A stretch of 64,000 nucleotides of DNA from Endozoicomonas sp965198415 (GTDB taxonomy: Bacteria > Pseudomonadota > Gammaproteobacteria > Pseudomonadales > Endozoicomonadaceae), in NCBI GenBank assembly GCA_965198415.1, contig CBDAPN010000031.1:434001-498000 (forward strand), given 5' to 3'. The position numbers were made by a program, and so were the translations under genes. Under the pieces are notes generated by a model, which had not been told where the DNA came from, made no database searches, and worked only from the letters and a program-made list of their open reading frames with translations. Shown piece after piece: positions 48,301-58,800 of this stretch (position 1 is the first letter of the stretch; every line of letters begins with the position of its first letter).

Positions 48301-50220
48301 CAGTCGAAACCCTAGAGGTGATTCTTGCACTTTGGCATTCAAGCCATCAACGCCATAGGTGTAATACTCTGTTTTGTGAACATTACCCTCTGGGTCGGTG
48401 CGGCGGATTAGCTGGTTCAGCTTATTATAACGGTACTCGGTCTTTTCACCTCGGGGGGATATTTTGGTAAGTAACTGACTGTTTCGGGTATCGACCCGTT
48501 TTTTGGTCACATGGCCAAGGCTGTTCTCAAATTCAGTGGCTAATATGGCCGATTCTTTATCGAAGTGGTAACGGGTTTTTTTATGGGTTTTCTGTACGCC
48601 GGGCATTCCTGCGGCTATCCACTTCCATTGTCGGAAGGTTTCACGGCCGATGTCATCGTATTGATAGTTTATTTGTTGCCAGGGCTGCCAGAGGCTGACC
48701 TTCTCTTTGCTTAAGGCATAAGTCATCTTGGCGCTGTGGTTTTTCTTGTCGGGCGTTAAGTGGTATTTGGTTTGCACCGCTTTGGCGGACACCCCGTCTT
48801 TTTCAATGGTTTGTGACAACAAATTGAAATGGTCGGTAAAATATTGATGTTCAACGGATCTTATTTCACGCCAATAGTCGTCTTGTCGATGATAGACCCA
48901 GTGGGTCTCTCTGGTTTTATTACCAAACAGGTCGTGACTGAAGTCAATACGATTGCTGGGCAAGTATTTCTGCTGCGCTTCGTTCCAGACGAAATAATCG
49001 ATTTTTTTTGGTTTGTCGTAATTGGTTGAGCGACTGTATTTGAAAGGGGCGATGGGGTATTCATAGTCGGCTTTAATATAGTCTTTGTTGTCTTTGAGGG
49101 TACGAATGGTTACTGGCAAATGCATGAAGTTATATTCATAGACCTGATGCTTAATGGTTAAGTTATCAGGGTCGCCGTTGGTTTGTTTGACCTCGACACT
49201 GTAGCGATAATTTTGGTCATTGCTGTCAACTAAGCTGTCGGATGAATTGGTGAAGTTGTACAAAGGATAACCGGTATAATTATTTTCCTTTCGATAGTAG
49301 TAAAAACTTTCGTGGTAAATTTTTTGGGAGCCTAATTCAAACTGTTTGAAATAAGTGACCACGGGCATAGAGCTGTTACCCTCATGCGTGGCGTAGGGAA
49401 TAGTGTCGTACGCTAATTTAGTCATCAGACCCGATGGGGTGAGAATAGTCTGCAAAAGGTGATAAGGCGCTACTTCAATGTAGTTGATTTCATAGCGCTG
49501 CTGCATGGTGTTGACAATGGTCTTGATGCCAATGTCGTTAAAATAGACTCGCTGCTCCCTGCCATCGGGATAGCGAACAATAAAAGTATTGGGCTCGTAT
49601 TGAAAGGTGTAACGGTTGCCGTAATTGTCAGTAATTGCCGCTAGCTTGGCCTTTGTTGCACTATGAACGGGTTTTTCATATTCAATGGTGATCTGATTAC
49701 CAAAGCGGTCTCTTTTGAGAACCAGCAGACCTAACTGGGAAAAGTAACTCTCGCTGCCATCATTATGCTGAGCTTTAAAACGGTATGTCAGTGAGGGTCT
49801 GCAGGCAATTTCCTGATTCACCCCTTCATCTTTAAAGGAGAAGCCGTGCTGGTTAAAATATTTCAGTCCCGAGGAGAAAAAATGCTCATCATGCCATAAC
49901 GAGTCGATTAGCCATTGTTGTCCGTTGATCATGGCGGTGCCATTTAAAATGTAATCCACATCCAGTTCCCAGCCATTGGGCATACCGAACATTCCCTTTG
50001 AATTAAAGTGGTAGACAAGATTGATTCGAAACGGTTTATGGATGCCCATGGTTTTAATTAGGGGGTAAGAAAAGCGAAAACTCCCTGTGGCAGCATTAAC
50101 GGATGCAAGAAAATTAATTGCCTGATTATACGCCTGACTTCCTCTATATTGGGCAATACCAGACGCTGAATAAAGAAAAGTGAAGAAGATGAGTAGTGCA
50201 GCATAGAGTGATCGATTCAT
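45337..50220 (-). CDS. Copy 10: secreted YD/RHS-repeat protein, 1627 aa, family-I tail
   Basis: The core ends at Asp 1355 (46156-46158), here in a SRDPTHVDN context. The N-terminal region shares DSLWHDEHFFSSG with copy 12, while the late core variant TTVSYDYEGYG is shared with copy 13, so different segments have different closest relatives. The tail has YERL (Tyr 1516), then YEPL and YETI (Tyr 1540 and 1553; 45553-45603) with an extra Tyr between them (RNYSKDH). PPRVSGRD, PPIPEG and GDASL follow. The first hydrophobic segment differs from copies 8 and 9 (IIAGVVFALLSTLISAASV). It keeps YxxL-x9-YxxI despite about ten substitutions around it. Confidence 0.96.
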   Translation of the reverse strand: MNRSLYAALLIFFTFLYSASGIAQYRGSQAYNQAINFLASVNAATGSFRFSYPLIKTMGIHKPFRINLVYHFNSKGMFGMPNGWELDVDYILNGTAMINGQQWLIDSLWHDEHFFSSGLKYFNQHGFSFKDEGVNQEIACRPSLTYRFKAQHNDGSESYFSQLGLLVLKRDRFGNQITIEYEKPVHSATKAKLAAITDNYGNRYTFQYEPNTFIVRYPDGREQRVYFNDIGIKTIVNTMQQRYEINYIEVAPYHLLQTILTPSGLMTKLAYDTIPYATHEGNSSMPVVTYFKQFELGSQKIYHESFYYYRKENNYTGYPLYNFTNSSDSLVDSNDQNYRYSVEVKQTNGDPDNLTIKHQVYEYNFMHLPVTIRTLKDNKDYIKADYEYPIAPFKYSRSTNYDKPKKIDYFVWNEAQQKYLPSNRIDFSHDLFGNKTRETHWVYHRQDDYWREIRSVEHQYFTDHFNLLSQTIEKDGVSAKAVQTKYHLTPDKKNHSAKMTYALSKEKVSLWQPWQQINYQYDDIGRETFRQWKWIAAGMPGVQKTHKKTRYHFDKESAILATEFENSLGHVTKKRVDTRNSQLLTKISPRGEKTEYRYNKLNQLIRRTDPEGNVHKTEYYTYGVDGLNAKVQESPLGFRLRQRKDPLDRIITHEQAIGDQYTVLDRKEYNAFGKLALHKNHSGQITTFHYDNQMRLKTRIDPWNNKITHLYNDDDMTEHVFINNIRHRKIIKTPWLFKTAVTHYPLNDKDTVVVEEQVTKNGFDQVIHEQSAILDEKTSKRSSIIQNTYQYNPSHNKTQIKMQGFDGITMTKKSTYDLFGNQHTFTKRQSGNALNSCHNGYRYFYNSENRLVRVVSPPSDSAEQLVNQYRYDENGREIEHRLPNGRSIIKTYTPRGQVQSVKWDRKGENYTVFHHYDADGLLLQLSDTNDQHQYYQRDSRGNITRLTYPDRHEQKYEYDRLNRVVKQVTTAKTTLTYQYNDMDLGKLSAIHSDDSHMRFNYGTDDNGIKGRLIAIERDITGTGKTIEHLGYGPFGRKTKSTATTYAGAPVFSSAYRYLPRGEMVEQTVHSWTEAEPATVNVSRYDYDALRRLTKETHQQNQNPSTQISYQYDGNDNLIKEQRTPANKTIHRHYNALDQLTHEDTTTNEPLSSNVKKETAHFVHDKNGHIVVGQNGIQYQYDDLGLLQKVTDADGKMLVEFEYLPNGLLAHKYTNSDRQSFYYDLNHNALTVLKNQKFYDLIRHSGKYLGTLMKGGGEQLFIANQSTAAKLSLNAQGNQTTVSYDYEGYGQTQRLNGSEPGLNFLWNQELADKTTNLVYLKNRFYHPDLKRFTSRDPTHVDNRYSYANANPILFTDPLGLHSGLNHSSNEYIIAGVVFALLSTLISAASVIIPAALNATMTISAAVGLASGLAGIASGFCLIGAQLAFNDQESRVAQALEDATIALGVLAVAGSIAAAVPNIVKALGIESKLVNILTSWPPRAVATEQETQLLTLADLNVATRAVEGSDMVSEGNLYERLPLRNIVRPRPVAQTEEESHFYEPLERNYSKDHTYETIPPRVSGRDLPPIPEGAGASTTSNSPPKFISTLKVQIKPRLIITAKTGDASLQEEWTSLVENPTPLKEDPLH

Positions 50221-50655
50221 AGCTTTCTCATACTTAAGACTCAGGCTGGAACAATAGTGGTCTCTACGAGATTATCTTAGACGACAGAAAGCAATTACAC
50301 AGCTCGTCTTTGAATACTAGTCTGTTTCGCATAGTACAGTTTTGAATAATGGCATAAGCCGTATTGCTCCTTAGTGCAAACCGTGTGGCGATCAAAATGC
50401 ATTAAGAAGCTGGCTAGGCTTTGTGACTCTTAACAACTATTGAGGTAGTGGTGTTTTGTTGCCTACCAAGGGCAATGCTTGGCGCTCAAAGCCTGAAAGG
50501 TGGGTTGGTATGAGACTTTCACCCAAATTTGAGTATAAAATTATTTTAAGCCTACATCTGCCATTAGATACTAAAAAATGGGTGGACATTTTTTTAACCA
50601 GCTGCAGTGCAGCTGGCTATCTCTGGGAAAAGCTTCTTAACCTTTACTGTAGTCC
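50221..50655 (-). repeat. Spacer between copies 11 and 10: 209-bp block plus long 3' block
   Basis: Upstream block 50221-50429, long 3' block 50430-50655. Double hairpin at 50573-50616 with one A fewer in the A/T stem. No gene. Confidence 0.8.
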
Positions 50656-53600
50656 TCAGTGTAAAGGGTCTTCTTTGGGTGGCGTTGGATTTTCTACAGG
50701 GCTAGTCCACTCCTCTTGTAAAGAGGCATCACCGGTTTTGGCCGTTATGGTAAATTGAGGCTTGACTTGTACTTTGAGAGTACTGGTAAATTTTGGGGGC
50801 GAATTTAATGTTGTAGAGGCGCCTGCTCCCTCTGGGGCTGAGGGAAGATCTCTACCGGATACCCTTGGAGGGATAGTCTCGTACGTATGATCTTTAGAAT
50901 AATTCGGATTTAATGCTTCGTAGAAATGAGGCTCTGCCTCCATTTGAGCAGCTGGCCTTGGTCGTACGATTTTATTCAATGGAAGGCTTTCATATAGGTT
51001 ACCTTCTGAGACCATATCACTTCCTTCAGCAGACCTTTTGGCTATATTGAGAGCAGCCAAATCTATCAGCGGAGTTTCTTCTTCTGTTGCTAAAGCTCTT
51101 GGTGGCCATGATGTTAAAACATTAACGAGCTCGCTTTCAATGCCAAACGCTTTGGCGATGTTGGGTACTGCTGCAGCAATACTTCCTGCGATGGCCAGAA
51201 CACCTAAAGCAATGGCCGCATCCTCAAACGCCTGCGCCACACGATCCCCTTTATCGTTAAACGCAAGCTGTGCCCCTACCAGGCAGAAGCCTGAAGCGAT
51301 ACCCGCCAATCCAGAAGCCAAACCTACGGCACCGGATATAGTCAAGGTAGCTGGAAAGATCATCGAGACTGAGGTAATAATCGAACTAAGTGCGAGAACG
51401 ACAATGCCGAAAATTAGATATCCATTAGAACTATGGTTTAAACCAGAGTGTAGTCCCAGAGGGTCTGTAAAGAGAATGGGATTGGCATTGGCATAGCTGT
51501 AGCGGTTATCCACATGCGTAGGGTCGCGACTGGTAAAGCGTTTTAGATCGGGGTGATAAAAGCGGTTTTTTAAATAGACAAGACCTGTTGTCTTGTCAGC
51601 AAGCTCTTGATTCCATAAAAAATCCAGGCCGGGCTCGGAGCCGTTGAGTCTTTGCGTTTGACCGTAACCTTCATAAGCGTATGAGGTGGTCGTTTGATTA
51701 CCCTGCGGATTGAGGCTTAGCTTGGCTGCGGTGCTTTGGTTGGCAATGAACAGTTGTTCACCACCGCCTTTCATTAATGTGCCTAGGTACTTTCCACTGT
51801 GTCGAATCAGGTCGTAGAACTTTTGGTTTTTAAGCACGGTTAATGCGTTATGATTCAAATCGTAATAAAAGCTTTGTCGGTCACTGTTGGTGTACTTATG
51901 GGCCAGCAAGCCGTTGGGTAAATATTCAAACTCAACCAGCATTTTGCCATCGGCATCAGTGACCTTTTGCAGTAGGCCCAGATCGTCGTATTGGTATTGA
52001 ATTCCGCGTTGGCCGACGACTATGTGCCCATTTTTATCGTGTACAAAATGCGCCGTTTCCTTTTTTACGTTGGAGCTTAATGGCTCATTGGTGGTTGTAT
52101 TCTCATGGGTGAGTTGATCCAGCGCGTTATAATGACGGTGGATGGTTTTGTTCGCCGGGGTGCGTTGCTCTTTAATCAGGTTATCGTTGCCGTCGTAGTG
52201 ATAGCTGATTTGGGTTGAGGGGTTTTGATTCTGCTGGTGCGTCTCCTTAGTCAGCCTTCTGAACGCATCGTAATCATAACGGGAAACATTGACAGTCGCT
52301 GGTTCTGCTTCTGTCCATGAGTGTACCGTTTGTTCGATCATTTCCCCCCGGGGTAAGTAACGATAAGCACTGGAAAAAACCGGGGCGCCAGCATAGGTAG
52401 TGGCTGTGGATTTTGTCTTCCGGCCAAAGGGGCCATACCCGAGGTATTCAATGGTTTTACCGGTACCGGTGATGTCTCTCTCAATGGTGATTAAGCGACC
52501 TTTTATGCCATTGTCGTCGGTTCCGTAGTTAAAGCGCATGTGGCTGTCATCGCTATGGATAGCGGACAGTTTGCCCAAGTCCATGTCATTGTACTGATAG
52601 GTCAATGTCGTCTTTGCGGTAGTGACCTGTTTGACCACCCGGTTTAGGCGATCATACTCGTACTTCTGTTCATGCCGGTCAGGGTAGGTGAGGCGGGTGA
52701 TGTTACCTCTTGGATCCCGTTGGTAGTACTGGTGCTGATCGTTGGTGTCAGAGAGCTGAAGTAACAGGCCATCAGCATCATAGTGGTGAAAAACCGTGTA
52801 GTTTTCGCCCTTGCGATCCCATTTGACCGACTGGATTTGCCCTCTTGGGGTGTACGTTTTGATTATACTGCGGCCGTTGGGCAGGCGGTGCTCAATTTCC
52901 CGGCCATTCTCATCGTAGCGATACTGGTTGACCAGCTGCTCGGCGCTATCGGATGGTGGGGACACCACGCGCACCAGACGATTTTCTGAATTGTAGAAAT
53001 ACCGATAACCGCTATGGCAGGAGTTCAGGGCGTTACCGCTTTGTCGTTTAGTAAACGTGTGTTGATTACCGAACAGATCATAAGTGGACTTTTTGGTCAT
53101 GGTGATGCCGTCAAAGCCCTGCATTTTTATTTGGGTTTTATTGTGGCTGGGATTGTACTGATAGGTGTTTTGAATGATCGAGCTTCGCTTTGAAGTTTTT
53201 TCGTCAAGAATCGCGCTCTGCTCATGAATCACCTGATCAAAGCCATTTTTGGTTACTTGCTCCTCCACCACAACGGTATCTTTATCGTTGAGGGGGTAGT
53301 GAGTGACTGCTGTTTTAAACAACCAAGGTGTTTTGATTATTTTTCTATGACGGATGTTGTTTATAAAGACATGCTCAGTCATATCATCGTCATTGTAGAG
53401 GTGGGTGATTTTATTATTCCAGGGATCGATGCGTGTTTTCAGGCGCATTTGGTCATCGTAGTGAAAGGTGGTTATCTGGCCCGAATGATTTTTGTGCAGA
53501 GCCAGTTTTCCAAAAGCATTGTACTCTTTTCGATCCAGAACGGTGTACTGGTCTCCAATGGCCTGTTCGTGGGTGATGATACGGTCTAAAGGATCTTTTC

Positions 53601-55527
53601 GCTGGCGCAGTCGAAACCCTAGAGGTGATTCTTGCACTTTGGCATTCAAGCCATCAACGCCATAGGTGTAATACTCTGTTTTGTGAACATTACCCTCTGG
53701 GTCGGTGCGGCGGATTAGCTGGTTCAGCTTATTATAACGGTACTCGGTCTTTTCACCTCGGGGGGATATTTTGGTAAGTAACTGACTGTTTCGGGTATCG
53801 ACCCGTTTTTTGGTCACATAGCCAAGGCTGTTCTCAAATTCAGTGGCTAATATGGCCGATTCTTTATCGAAGTGGTAACGGGTTTTTTTATGGGTTTTCT
53901 GTACGCCGGGCATTCCTGCGGCTATCCACTTCCATTGTCGGAAGGTTTCACGGCCCATGTCATCGTATTGATAGTTTATTTGTTGCCAGGGCTGCCAGAG
54001 GCTGAACTTCTCTTTGCTTAAGGCATAAGTCATCTTGGCGCTGTGGTTTTTCTTGTCGGGCGTTAAGTGGTATTTGGTTTGCACCGCTTTGGCGGACACC
54101 CCGTCTTTTTCAATGGTTTGTGACAACAAATTGAAATGGTCGGTAAAATATTGATGTTCAACGGATCTTATTTCACGCCAATAGTCGTCTTGTCGATGAT
54201 AGACCCAGTGGGTCTCTCTGGTTTTATTACCAAACAGGTCGTGACTGAAGTCAATACGATTGCTGGGCAAGTATTTCTGCTGCGCTTCGTTCCAGACGAA
54301 ATAATCGATTTTTTTTGGTTTGTCGTAATTGGTTGAGCGACTGTATTTGAAAGGGGCGATGGGGTATTCATAGTCGGCTTTAATATAGTCTTTGTTGTCT
54401 TTGAGGGTGCGAATGGTTACTGGCAAATGCATGAAGTTATATTCATAGACCTGATGCTTAATGGTTAAGTTATCAGGGTCGCCGTTGGTTTGTTTGACCT
54501 CGACACTGTAGCGATAATTTTGGTCATTGCTGTCAACTAAGCTGTCGGATGAGTTGGTGAAGGTGTACAAAGGATAACCGGTATAATTATTTTCCTTTCG
54601 ATAGTGGTAAAAACTTTCGTGGTAAATTTTTTGGGAGCCCAATTCAAACTGTTTGAAATAAGTGACCACGGGCATAGAGCTGTTACCCTCATGCGTGGCG
54701 TAGGGAATGGTGTCGTACGCTAATTTAGTCATCAGACCCGATGGGGTGAGAATAGTCTGCAAAAGGTGATAAGAAGCTACTTCAATGTAGTTGATTTCAT
54801 AGCGCTGCTGCATGGTGTTGACAATGGTCTTGATGCCAATGTCGTTAAAATAGACCCGCTGCTCCCTGCCATCGGGATAGCGAACAATAAAAGTATTAGG
54901 CTCGTAGTGAAAGGTGTAACGGTTACCGTAGTGATCAGTAATTGCCGCTAGTTTGGCCTTTGCTGCACTATGAACGGGTTGTTCATATTCAATGGTGATC
55001 TGATTACCAAAGCGGTCTCTTTTGAGAACCAGCAGACCTAGCTGGGAAAAGTAACTCTCGCTGCCATTACTATGCTGAGCTTTAAAACGGTATGTTTGTG
55101 AGGGTATGCAGGGAATTTCCTGGTTCACCCCTTCATCTTTAAAGGAGAAGCCGTGCTGGTTAAAGTATTTCAGCCCCGAGGAGAAAAGATACTCGTCATG
55201 CCATAACGGGTCGATTAGCCATTGTTGTCCGTTGATCATGGCGGTGCCATTTAAAATGTAATCCACATCCAGTTCCCAGCCATTGGGCATACCGAACATT
55301 CCCTTTGAATTAAAGTGGTAGACAAGATTGACTCGAAACGGTTTATGGATGCCCATGGTTTTAATTAGGGGGTAAGAAAAGCGAAAACTCCCTGTGGCAG
55401 CATTAACTGATGCAGGAAAATTAATTGCCTGATTATACGCCTGACTCCCTCTATATTGGGCAATACCAGGCGCTGAATAAAGAAAAGCGACGAAGATGAG
55501 CAGTGCAGCATAGAGTGATCGATTCAT
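50656..55527 (-). CDS. Copy 11: secreted YD/RHS-repeat protein, 1623 aa, family-I tail
   Basis: The core ends at Asp 1355 (51463-51465). The tail is 265 residues, four shorter than in copies 8-10 because the first hydrophobic segment has a small deletion (MIFPATLTISGAVG). It keeps YESL (Tyr 1512) and the pair YEAL and YETI (Tyr 1536 and 1549; 50872-50922). After PPRVSGRD it has LPSAPEG, creating a PSAP (1562-1565) where copies 8-10 have PPAP or PPIP. The N-terminal third is closest to copy 9, and the last 60 residues also match copy 9. It is followed by a long 3' block. Confidence 0.96.
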   Translation of the reverse strand: MNRSLYAALLIFVAFLYSAPGIAQYRGSQAYNQAINFPASVNAATGSFRFSYPLIKTMGIHKPFRVNLVYHFNSKGMFGMPNGWELDVDYILNGTAMINGQQWLIDPLWHDEYLFSSGLKYFNQHGFSFKDEGVNQEIPCIPSQTYRFKAQHSNGSESYFSQLGLLVLKRDRFGNQITIEYEQPVHSAAKAKLAAITDHYGNRYTFHYEPNTFIVRYPDGREQRVYFNDIGIKTIVNTMQQRYEINYIEVASYHLLQTILTPSGLMTKLAYDTIPYATHEGNSSMPVVTYFKQFELGSQKIYHESFYHYRKENNYTGYPLYTFTNSSDSLVDSNDQNYRYSVEVKQTNGDPDNLTIKHQVYEYNFMHLPVTIRTLKDNKDYIKADYEYPIAPFKYSRSTNYDKPKKIDYFVWNEAQQKYLPSNRIDFSHDLFGNKTRETHWVYHRQDDYWREIRSVEHQYFTDHFNLLSQTIEKDGVSAKAVQTKYHLTPDKKNHSAKMTYALSKEKFSLWQPWQQINYQYDDMGRETFRQWKWIAAGMPGVQKTHKKTRYHFDKESAILATEFENSLGYVTKKRVDTRNSQLLTKISPRGEKTEYRYNKLNQLIRRTDPEGNVHKTEYYTYGVDGLNAKVQESPLGFRLRQRKDPLDRIITHEQAIGDQYTVLDRKEYNAFGKLALHKNHSGQITTFHYDDQMRLKTRIDPWNNKITHLYNDDDMTEHVFINNIRHRKIIKTPWLFKTAVTHYPLNDKDTVVVEEQVTKNGFDQVIHEQSAILDEKTSKRSSIIQNTYQYNPSHNKTQIKMQGFDGITMTKKSTYDLFGNQHTFTKRQSGNALNSCHSGYRYFYNSENRLVRVVSPPSDSAEQLVNQYRYDENGREIEHRLPNGRSIIKTYTPRGQIQSVKWDRKGENYTVFHHYDADGLLLQLSDTNDQHQYYQRDPRGNITRLTYPDRHEQKYEYDRLNRVVKQVTTAKTTLTYQYNDMDLGKLSAIHSDDSHMRFNYGTDDNGIKGRLITIERDITGTGKTIEYLGYGPFGRKTKSTATTYAGAPVFSSAYRYLPRGEMIEQTVHSWTEAEPATVNVSRYDYDAFRRLTKETHQQNQNPSTQISYHYDGNDNLIKEQRTPANKTIHRHYNALDQLTHENTTTNEPLSSNVKKETAHFVHDKNGHIVVGQRGIQYQYDDLGLLQKVTDADGKMLVEFEYLPNGLLAHKYTNSDRQSFYYDLNHNALTVLKNQKFYDLIRHSGKYLGTLMKGGGEQLFIANQSTAAKLSLNPQGNQTTTSYAYEGYGQTQRLNGSEPGLDFLWNQELADKTTGLVYLKNRFYHPDLKRFTSRDPTHVDNRYSYANANPILFTDPLGLHSGLNHSSNGYLIFGIVVLALSSIITSVSMIFPATLTISGAVGLASGLAGIASGFCLVGAQLAFNDKGDRVAQAFEDAAIALGVLAIAGSIAAAVPNIAKAFGIESELVNVLTSWPPRALATEEETPLIDLAALNIAKRSAEGSDMVSEGNLYESLPLNKIVRPRPAAQMEAEPHFYEALNPNYSKDHTYETIPPRVSGRDLPSAPEGAGASTTLNSPPKFTSTLKVQVKPQFTITAKTGDASLQEEWTSPVENPTPPKEDPLH

Positions 55528-55829
55528 AGCTTTCTCATACTTAAGATTCAGGCTGGGACAATGGTGGTCTCTACGAGATTATCTTAGACGACAGAAAGCA
55601 ATTACACAGTTCGTCTTTGAATATTGGTCTGTTTCGCATAGTACAGTTTTACATAATGGTATAAGCCGTATAGCCCCTTAGTGCAAACCGTGTGCAGATC
55701 AAAATGCATTAAGAGGCAGGCTAGGCTTTGTGACTCGCTTTGAATAACAAAATGGGTGGACATTTTGTTAACCAGCTGCAGTGCAGCTGGTTATCGCCTT
55801 GCAAATCTTCTTAGCCTTTGCTGTCATTC
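55528..55829 (-). repeat. Spacer between copies 12 and 11: 209-bp block plus short 3' block
   Basis: Upstream block 55528-55736, then only 93 bp of 3' block beginning GCTTTGAATAACAAAATGG. Double hairpin at 55745-55790 with the AACAAAATG/CATTTTGTT stem. No gene. Confidence 0.8.
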
Positions 55830-58800
55830 TCAATAGTCTTCTATAAATGGAGTTGAAGTATCCACATGGCTCAACCCCTCCTCTTGTAAAGAGGCATCAC
55901 CGAATCTGGTCATTGTGGTGGCTTGAGGTCTGACCTGAACTAAGGTGTTAGTGCGAAAGTTACGAGCAAGATCTTGTGTTTCAGTGACACTTTTGGGTGT
56001 GGAAAGAATTTTACTGGGTGACGTTAAGGAGCTGTTCTGGTAGGTATGATTTGAACCATTATTCGGCTGTGGTGTGGTGTTTACATTAGGCTCTGCGTAG
56101 GTTTGGGCAACCGGTCTCGGCCGTGGGTTAATAAATGGTATTCTTTCATTTTGGTTCCCTGCTGAGGTCATATCGCTTGTTTCAATGGCACCGCGGCTTG
56201 CACCGCGACTTGCACCGCGAGCAGCCAAATCTACCAGCGGAGTTTCTTGTTCTGTTGTGACAGCTGTTGCAGCTCTTGGTGGCCATGATGTCAAAATGTT
56301 AACGAGTTCGCTTTCAATGCCAAGCGCTTTGGCGATGTTGGGTGCTGCTGAAACAACACCTCCGGCGATGGCCAAAATACCAAAAGCAAGAGCCGCATAC
56401 TCGAACCCCTGCATCACATTATAGTCTTTCTTGTCAAACATAAGCTGTGCCCCTATCAGGCAGAGGCCTGAAGCCACAGTTGACAATCCAGAAGCCATAC
56501 CTATGTAACCGGATATAGTAAAGGCACTTAAGGCTATCGGGGCAAAGGTAAAAATCGCACCAAGTGCAAAAATCACAATGCCCATAATTATAAATTCGTT
56601 AGTAGTAGGGTGGAAATCAGGACTCAGTCCCAGAGGGTCTGTAAAGAGAATGGGATTGGCATTGGCATAGCTGTAGCGGTTATCCACATGCATAGCGTCG
56701 CGACTGGTAAAGCGTTTTAGATCGGGGTGATAAAAGCGGTTTTTTAAATAGACAAGATTGGTTGTCTTGTCAGCAAGCTCTTGGTTCCATAAAAAATCCA
56801 GACCGGGCTCGGAGCCGTTGAGTCTTTGGGTTTGACCGTAACCTTCATAAGCGTATGAGGTTGTCGTTTGATTACCCTGCGCATTGCGGCTTAGCTTGGC
56901 TGCGGTGCTTTGATTGGCAATGAACAGTTGTTCACCACCGCCTTTCATTAATGTGCCCAGATACTTTCCACTGTGTCGAATCAGGTCGTAGAACTTTTGG
57001 TTTTTAAGCACGGTTAATGCGTTATGATTCAAATCGTAATAAAAGCTTTGTCGGTCACTGTTGGTGTACTTATGGGCCAGCAAGCCGTTGGGTAAATATT
57101 CAAACTCGACCAGCATTTTGTCATCGGCATCAGTGACCTTTTGCAGCAGGCCCAGATCGTCGTATTGGTATTTAATTCCGCGTTGGCCGACGACTATGTG
57201 CCCATTTTTATCGTGTACAAAATGCGCCGTTTCCTTTTTTACGTTGGAGCTTAATGGCTCATTGGTGGTTGTATCCTCATGGGTGAGTTGATCCAGCGCG
57301 TTATAATGACGGTGGATGGTTTTGTGCGCCGGGGTGCGTTGCTCTTTAATCAGGTTATCGTTGCCGTCGTAGTGATAGCTGATCTGGGTTGAGGGGTTTT
57401 GATTCTGCTGGTGCGTCTCCTTAGTCAGCCTTCTGAACGCATCGTAATCATAACGGGAAACATTGACAGTCGCTGGTTCTGCTTCTGTCCATGAGTGTAC
57501 CGTTTGTTCGACCATTTCCCCCCGGGGTAAGTAACGATAAGCACTGGAAAAAACCGGGGCACCAGCATAGGTAGTGGCTGTGGATTTTGTCTTCCGGCCA
57601 AAGGGGCCATACCCGAGGTGTTCAATGGTTTTACCGGTACCGGTGATGTCTCTCTCAATGGTGATTAAGCGACCTTTTATGCCATTGTCGTCGGTTCCGT
57701 AGTTAAAGCGCATGTGGCTGTCATCGCTATGGATAGCGGACAGTTTGCCCAAGTCCATGTCATTGTACTGATAGGTCAATGTCGTCTTTGCGGTAGTGAC
57801 CTGTTTGACCACCCGGTTTAGGCGATCATACTCGTACTTCTGTTCATGTCGGTCAGGGTAGGTGAGGCGGGTGATGTTGCCTCTTGAGTCCCGTTGGTAG
57901 TACTGGTGCTGATCGTTGGTGTCAGAGAGCTGAAGTAACAGGCCATCAGCATCATAGTGGTGAAAAACCGTGTAGTTTTCGCCCTTGCGATCCCATTTGA
58001 CCGACTGGACTTGCCCTCTTGGGGTGTACGTTTTGATTATACTGCGGCCGTTGGGCAGGCGGTGCTCAATTTCCCGGCCATTCTCATCGTAGCGATACTG
58101 GTTGACCAGCTGCTCGGCGCTATCAGATGGTGGGGACACCACGCGCACCAGACGATTTTCTGAATTGTAGAAATACCGATAACCGCTATGGCAGGAGTTC
58201 AGGGCGTTACCGCTTTGTCGTTTAGTAAACGTGTGTTGATTACCGAACAGATCATAAGTGGACTTTTTGGTCATGGTGATGCCGTCAAAGCCCTGCATTT
58301 TTATTTGGGTTTTATTGTGGCTGGGATTGTACTGATAGGTGTTTTGAATGATCGAGCTTCGCTTTGAAGTTTTTTCGTCAAGAATCGCGCTCTGCTCATG
58401 AATCACCTGATCAAAGCCATTTTTGGTTACTTGCTCCTCCACCACAACGGTATCTTTATCGTTGAGGGGGTAGTGAGTGACTGCTGTTTTAAACAACCAA
58501 GGTGTTTTGATTATTTTTCTATGACGGATGTTGTTTATAAAGACATGCTCAGTCATATCATCGTCATTGTAGAGGTGGGTGATTTTATTATTCCAAGGGT
58601 CGATGCGTGTTTTCAGGCGCATTTGGTCATCGTAGTGAAAGGTGGTTATCTGGCCCGAATGATTTTTGTGCAGAGCCAGTTTTCCAAAAGCATTGTACTC
58701 TTTTCGATCCAGAACGGTGTACTGGTCTCCAATGGCCTGTTCGTGGGTGATGATACGGTCTAAAGGATCTTTTCGCTGGCGCAGTCGAAACCCTAGAGGT

